A program made the position numbers and the translations under genes. DNA of 64,000 bases from Martelella sp. NC20 (GTDB lineage Bacteria > Pseudomonadota > Alphaproteobacteria > Rhizobiales > Rhizobiaceae), in contig NZ_CP054861.1 in the NCBI RefSeq assembly GCF_013459645.1, positions 1 through 64,000 of the forward strand, written 5' to 3'. How positions within the stretch are numbered: the first letter of the stretch is position 1; each line of letters starts with the position of its first letter. Positions 60,256 to 64,000 of this stretch are shown in pieces. The notes beneath the pieces were generated by a model. The model saw only the letters and a list, made by a program, of their open reading frames with translations, searched no databases and had not been told where the DNA came from.

Positions 60256-61342
60256 ACCCGTGGCTGGAAAACTGAATTCCCAGATCGTCCGGGCGATGAT
60301 CGCATTGACGCTGCTTGCCTTCGCCGTCGTCTATTTCGGACTGATCGCCTATTTCTTCTTCATCTATGATTGGCTCTATCCGGAGTTCACCGACGAGGAT
60401 TTCCTGCGCACCGGTGACGTCGTGACCCTGGGCTTGCTGCTCGGCATCGGCATATCGTCGGCCTCATTGCTGGGCTGGTTTCTCGCAAGGCGGATTGTCG
60501 CGCCGCTGAAATCGGTTGCCGAGGCCGCGCGCCAGGTCGCGGAGGGCGATTTTTCGGCGCGCGCCTCGTTGCGCCGCGGCAATTTCGGCGAGGCCGGCGA
60601 TCTGGTCGGCGACTTCAACCAGATGGCGGAGCGGTTGCAGCGCGCCGAGGCCGAATTGCAATACTCGAACTCGGCGATCGCGCATGAGCTCAGGACCCCT
60701 TTGACCATTTTGCGCGGGCGCTTGCAGGGCCTGCTGGATGGCGCCTTTGACCCCAGTCCGGCGCTTTATGGCCGGCTGATCGAGCATGTCGATGATCTGT
60801 CGGCCATCGTGGAAGAGCTCGGAACGCTGGCGCTGGGCAATGCCGGCCAGCTCGATCTGCAAGTCTCGGATCTTGATCTTGCGCAGGAGGCCGAGGCGGC
60901 GCTGACCTCGCTCGAGGAGCCGCTCGCCATGGCCGGGATCACCATCAAACGGCAGTTGGAGAGCGTGGTCACCCATGCCGACCGCTCGCGATTGCGTCAG
61001 GCTTTTGTCGCGCTCCTCGAAAACTGCTGCCGCTATGCGCCGCAAACCACCGTGCTCGTGGAGACCGGCCGCGCCGGAGAGCACATCTTCTTCCGTTGCA
61101 CTGATACCGGCCCCGGGCTTGCCGACGAAAACCGCGTGCGCGCCTTCGAGCGGTTCTGGCGCGCGGACGATTCGCGGGGGCGGGCCAGAGGCGGCTCCGG
61201 CTTGGGTTTGCCCATCGTCAGGGCGATTGCGCAGGCGCATGGCGGCGATGCGCTGATCCTGCCCTCCCACAACACCGGGCTTTCCGTCGAATTCCGGCTG
61301 CCGCGCCGGGAGCAGCCTGTTTCCCGGCCCGTTTCTTTGTGA
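60248..61342 (+). CDS. Sensor histidine kinase of the RND operon (BaeS/AdeS-like)
   Basis: A 364-residue membrane kinase from ATG 60248, which overlaps the regulator's stop by 8 bases; ATG 60218 would lengthen it by ten residues. Two helices (about 20-45 and 65-85) flank a very short periplasmic part of about 20 residues, so it probably senses signals in or at the membrane. HAMP follows. The phospho-acceptor His is in AIAHELRTPLTIL, the N box is LLENCCRYAP and the lid motif is GSGLGLPIV. Confidence 0.9.
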   Translation: MARPVAGKLNSQIVRAMIALTLLAFAVVYFGLIAYFFFIYDWLYPEFTDEDFLRTGDVVTLGLLLGIGISSASLLGWFLARRIVAPLKSVAEAARQVAEGDFSARASLRRGNFGEAGDLVGDFNQMAERLQRAEAELQYSNSAIAHELRTPLTILRGRLQGLLDGAFDPSPALYGRLIEHVDDLSAIVEELGTLALGNAGQLDLQVSDLDLAQEAEAALTSLEEPLAMAGITIKRQLESVVTHADRSRLRQAFVALLENCCRYAPQTTVLVETGRAGEHIFFRCTDTGPGLADENRVRAFERFWRADDSRGRARGGSGLGLPIVRAIAQAHGGDALILPSHNTGLSVEFRLPRREQPVSRPVSL

Positions 61343-61350
61343 GAATACCA

Positions 61351-61581
61351 ATGTCCGATCATCTCGATGAGCCCGATGATTATGACGGCCTTGCCGCGCA
61401 GCATGTGTCCATGCGGCGCGTGCTGGCGTTGTTCGCCCCCTATCGGAAGCGGATCGCGGCGGTCATGCTGCTCATGGTCGTCGCTTCGGCGACCGGGCTG
61501 GCGGGACCGTTCCTGCCGCGCGCGATCAGTGGCTGGCGCGTCCGATCGGGCGATACCGGGCCAACAGCATGTAGACGGTGA
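61351..61581 (+). pseudogene. ABC exporter gene, truncated to its first 59 codons
   Basis: The first 59 residues, with SMRRVLALFAPYRKRIAAVMLLMVVASATGLAGPFLPRAI, are the start of an ABC exporter (cytoplasmic N-terminus and first helix). From about 61528 the frame runs antisense through the end of the MFS gene and stops at 61581. The break coincides with the MFS stop codon (61526-61528). All remaining helices and the ATPase are missing. It stood 8 bases after the kinase gene, so it was probably the last gene of the RND operon. Confidence 0.75.
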
Positions 61582-63046
61582 TGGCAAGGGCCGCGATCAC
61601 GGCAGACGCCACGGACAGCAATGTGACATGGGCCGCGCTGAACGCAGCCTTGCCGGCGGCGATCAGGGCCGCGCCCTGTTCGCCCGGCAACTGGCTGGCC
61701 ACAAGATAGGTGTCGCCGATCGAACGGCTGGCCTGTTCGGCCAGCGGCAATGCCAGATCCGGCGGTATCTCGATCGCCCGGCCGAAGACGTTCGCCATGA
61801 ACACGCCGAAGAGTGTGATGCCGAGCCCGGAACCAAGTTCATAACCAGTGCCCTCGAGCGAGCCTGCCGCACCGCCTTTTTCAGGCTCCACAGATCCCAT
61901 GATGGCGATCGATGACGCCGTCAGCCCGATGCTGAGGGTGAGGCCGGCAACGGCGAGCGCAGCCGGGACATCGAAGCCCGGAAAGCGGAAATCGGCGCTG
62001 CCGAGATAGGCCAGCGAACCGGCGGCGAGCAGCAGCGACAGCGTCGCCACCCGGCGCAGCCCGAACGTGTTCGACAGCCAGCCGGCGACGGGGCCGCCGA
62101 TCGCGGCCGCGACCATGATCGGAAGCATGAAAATGCCCGCTTCGAGCGGCGTCTTGCCGATGACATATTGCAGTTCCTGGGCGAGCGTCAGCTCGACGCC
62201 GGAAAGCGCGCCGGTGGCAACGAGCGCCATGATGATGCCGGCCACAATCGCGGGACGGGAAAACAGCGACAGGTCGAGCATCGGATTGTCCGAGCGAAGC
62301 TGCGCGCGTATGAAAAGCGTCAGCATCGCGATGCCGAATGCCATGATCGGGAGAATGACCGCGAGCGGCTTGCTGCCGCCAAAGCCCGCCTTGATGGCGT
62401 AGACAAGCGAAATCATGCCGGCGATCAGCAGCAGCGCCTGGCCGAAAGCCCATTTGCCGGGCGTTGTCGCTTCCTTTCTTGGCAAAAGGAAATAGCATGC
62501 CGGAGCGACCACCAGCATGAGCGGAACGTTGATGAGGAACACCGAACCCCACCAGAAATGCTGCAGAAGACCACCGCCGACCAGCGGGCCAAGGGCGGCG
62601 CCCGCCGATCCGATCGTTCCCCATAACCCGAGCGCGAGCGCACGCTCGTCGGCATCCTCGAAGCTGCGGCGAATGATGCCCAGCACACAGGGCACGATCA
62701 TAGAGCCGCCGAACGCAAGCAGGATGCGCGCTCCGATCAGCATCGGCGCGCTTGTCGAAAAGGCGGCCACAACCGATGCGACGGCGAAGATCGCAAGGCC
62801 CGACAATAGCACCTTCCTGTTTCCCACCCGGTCGGCCAGCGTGCCCATCGGCACCAGCAGGCCCGCCATGAGGAGCGGATAGATGTCGATGATCCAGAGC
62901 ACTTCCGTGCCGGAGGCGCCAAGCGACTGGGTCAGTGTCGGGATCACGACGTGGAGCACGGTCATGTCGATGACGACGGGGAGGAAGGCGAGCGTCACGG
63001 CGACGAGGACGAGCCATCGCTTCGGATCACGGAGAGGGGCAGACAT
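61526..63046 (-). CDS. MFS transporter, DHA2 family (EmrB/QacA-type efflux pump)
   Basis: A 506-residue transporter with about 14 helices, the DHA2 layout. Motif A-like GTLADRVGNRKVLLSG lies between helices 2 and 3, the acidic VIDMTVLHVVIPTL motif D1 is in helix 1, and motif C-like GPLVGGGLLQHFWWGSVFLINVP is in helix 5. It resembles drug:proton antiporters of the SmvA/QacA kind. It is divergent from a TetR gene that most likely represses it. No adaptor gene is adjacent. Confidence 0.92.
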   Translation of the reverse strand: MSAPLRDPKRWLVLVAVTLAFLPVVIDMTVLHVVIPTLTQSLGASGTEVLWIIDIYPLLMAGLLVPMGTLADRVGNRKVLLSGLAIFAVASVVAAFSTSAPMLIGARILLAFGGSMIVPCVLGIIRRSFEDADERALALGLWGTIGSAGAALGPLVGGGLLQHFWWGSVFLINVPLMLVVAPACYFLLPRKEATTPGKWAFGQALLLIAGMISLVYAIKAGFGGSKPLAVILPIMAFGIAMLTLFIRAQLRSDNPMLDLSLFSRPAIVAGIIMALVATGALSGVELTLAQELQYVIGKTPLEAGIFMLPIMVAAAIGGPVAGWLSNTFGLRRVATLSLLLAAGSLAYLGSADFRFPGFDVPAALAVAGLTLSIGLTASSIAIMGSVEPEKGGAAGSLEGTGYELGSGLGITLFGVFMANVFGRAIEIPPDLALPLAEQASRSIGDTYLVASQLPGEQGAALIAAGKAAFSAAHVTLLSVASAVIAALAITVYMLLARYRPIGRASH

Positions 63047-63084
63047 CGGAACACCTGGATGATAATTTGACGTGCTCCATATAA

Positions 63085-63100
63085 ATACATACGTATGGAT
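63085..63100. promoter_or_regulatory. Palindromic operator between the MFS and TetR genes
   Basis: ATACATACGTATGGAT has a perfect 10-bp core (CATACGTATG) and 14 of 16 bases symmetrical. It lies midway in the 89-base gap between divergent genes starting at 63046 (minus) and 63136 (plus), as expected for a TetR-family operator. Confidence 0.75.
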
Positions 63101-63135
63101 TTCAATATTGAACTTCGCTTGTTAAAGGAAAGACG

Positions 63136-63675
63136 ATGGGAAGAAAGCCGACGATCAGCCGGGACGGGCTTTTGACGATCGCCGAAGACATCGTGAACAT
63201 CGAGGGGCCACAGGCGCTGACGATCGATGCCCTGGCAAAAGCTGCGGGCATATCGAAAGGCGGCGTTCAATATTCATTTTCGTCGAAGGATGAACTGGTC
63301 AAAGGGCTGGTCGATCGTTGGACCACCCAGTTCGATGCCCTTGTAGCCGACATCGAGAGCGTGGGGCCGATCGGCTTTGTGCGCAGCTACATCGCCGCCA
63401 TGCGCACCTCGCAGGGGACCATCGATGCCAAGCTGGCGGGGCTCATGATCGCCTACATGCAAAACCCTCAAAACCGCATGGAGACCGCGAACTGGTACCG
63501 GTCGATCCTGTCGAAAATGGGCGACACCCAGGAGGCGCGTGCGGCCCGAACCGCGTTTCTGGCCGTGGAGGGGCTGGTGACGCTGCGGATCTGGGGGGCG
63601 GAGGACAGCGTCGATCTGCAATCGCAACTCGATGACATCGAGGCGATGCTGCTCAAAGATGGCGCTTGCAACTGA
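63136..63675 (+). CDS. TetR/AcrR family transcriptional regulator
   Basis: A 179-residue TetR protein. The HTH covers about residues 5-50 (RDGLLTIAEDIVNIEGPQALTIDALAKAAGISKGGVQYSF), with KDELVKGLVDRW just after. The C-terminal ligand domain is helical. GGAAAG precedes the ATG. It is divergent from the MFS pump across a shared palindrome, the standard layout of a local drug-responsive repressor. Confidence 0.93.
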   Translation: MGRKPTISRDGLLTIAEDIVNIEGPQALTIDALAKAAGISKGGVQYSFSSKDELVKGLVDRWTTQFDALVADIESVGPIGFVRSYIAAMRTSQGTIDAKLAGLMIAYMQNPQNRMETANWYRSILSKMGDTQEARAARTAFLAVEGLVTLRIWGAEDSVDLQSQLDDIEAMLLKDGACN

Positions 63676-63735
63676 CCGGGTTCGTGTTGGTCACGGTGCA
63701 ATAGCCGGCAACCTTTCATCCCCTGGGATGGTTTC

Positions 63736-64000
63736 TCATGAGTGTTGCCGCACCGACGCTCCGACTTTGCCTCTGGCCAGGATCCATTCGGTTACCGTGT
63801 CAAGCGCACCGGGCGCATAGGCGTGACGGCCCTCGAGGACAAAACGCATAATTGCAAACCAGGACCAGTCATCGGTCGGCTGCCAGTTGTAGGCGGATGA
63901 CTTCAGAAGGCCGTGCGTGGCCTCAGGCCAGATGATGATCTCGGCATGGTCATTCCGCCCGGCCATCAGCTCGCGAAAAATTACCGCATTGCGCGCGGGA
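63736..64000 (-). CDS. Alpha/beta hydrolase-like protein, C-terminal part (runs off the window)
   Basis: The last 87 codons of a minus-strand gene that continues beyond base 64000. RELMAGRNDHAEIIIWPEATHGLLKS fits the final strand and catalytic His loop (EATHG) of an alpha/beta hydrolase. The nucleophile part is outside the window, so the family is a guess. It is convergent with the TetR gene, 60 bases away. Confidence 0.55.
   Translation of the reverse strand, partial: PARNAVIFRELMAGRNDHAEIIIWPEATHGLLKSSAYNWQPTDDWSWFAIMRFVLEGRHAYAPGALDTVTEWILARGKVGASVRQHS

Noticed and set aside
1..64000. CRISPR arrays, tRNA/rRNA genes, prophage, restriction or other defence genes
   Set aside because: No regularly spaced repeats, no cloverleaf-like sequences and no phage or defence domains were found when reading both strands.

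Overview
The window is 64 kb of GC-rich DNA (third codon positions strongly G/C) from an alphaproteobacterium, most likely a member of the Hyphomicrobiales/Rhizobiales. The pointers are an Aap-type amino-acid ABC importer (aapJQMP), the density of TRAP, tripartite tricarboxylate (Tct) and ABC importers, and many GntR/LysR-controlled catabolic operons. The genus cannot be told from the sequence. No ribosomal, tRNA or other housekeeping genes were seen, so this looks like an accessory catabolic region of a chromosome or megaplasmid.

Layout. (1) 1-12031 (+): a tightly packed operon-like cluster for an unidentified sugar or sugar acid: TIM-barrel isomerase/epimerase, L-rhamnose-mutarotase family protein, an unknown cysteine-rich protein, an L-fucose-isomerase-like protein, two SDR dehydrogenases, a Gfo/Idh/MocA oxidoreductase, an acetoacetate-decarboxylase-fold enzyme, a FAH-family hydrolase, an enolase-superfamily dehydratase and a DctP-Q-M TRAP importer. 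The dehydratase, SDR and FAH hydrolase fit a non-phosphorylating 2,4-diketo-3-deoxy-acid route. (2) 12.19-15.96 kb: a DNA graveyard with two broken IS6-family elements around a heavily frameshifted ydeP/FdhF-like oxidoreductase. (3) 16.0-27.1 kb: a minus-strand row aapJ-aapQ-aapM-aapP, terminator, three tandem MmgE/PrpD paralogues and a glutathione-transferase-like gene, divergent from a metC-like C-S lyase and a GntR regulator. (4) 27.4-35.0 kb: a LysR gene and a Dpp/Opp-type ABC importer operon ending in a beta-lactamase-fold serine hydrolase. (5) 35.3-48.0 kb: tricarballylate-type tcuAB with a GntR regulator and an AbrB-family membrane protein, then tctC, a tctA-tctB fusion, a PrpF-family isomerase, a universal stress protein and a 2-hydroxyacid dehydrogenase, with the tctDE two-component system divergent. 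(6) 48.0-52.8 kb: TAXI-type TRAP importer with fused permease, an alpha/beta hydrolase and a divergent LysR. (7) 52.9-54.9 kb: a fused pair of IS remnants, a LysR gene and the remains of an ureidoglycine aminohydrolase gene. (8) 55.2-63.7 kb: RND efflux adaptor and pump with their own two-component system, a truncated ABC exporter, and an MFS efflux pump with a divergent TetR regulator. A partial hydrolase runs off the right end.

How it works together. Each catabolic module pairs an importer with a few enzymes and its own regulator. Five importers of four different families occur in the window, and all five have a stem-loop just after the binding-protein gene, before the permease gene. The 35-48 kb modules look made for tricarboxylates (tricarballylate, aconitate or citrate-like acids). 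The 16-27 kb module looks made for an amino acid or amino-polycarboxylate, perhaps sulfur-linked. Substrates are inferred and none is proven by sequence alone. No CRISPR array, prophage, tRNA or recognised defence system was seen.
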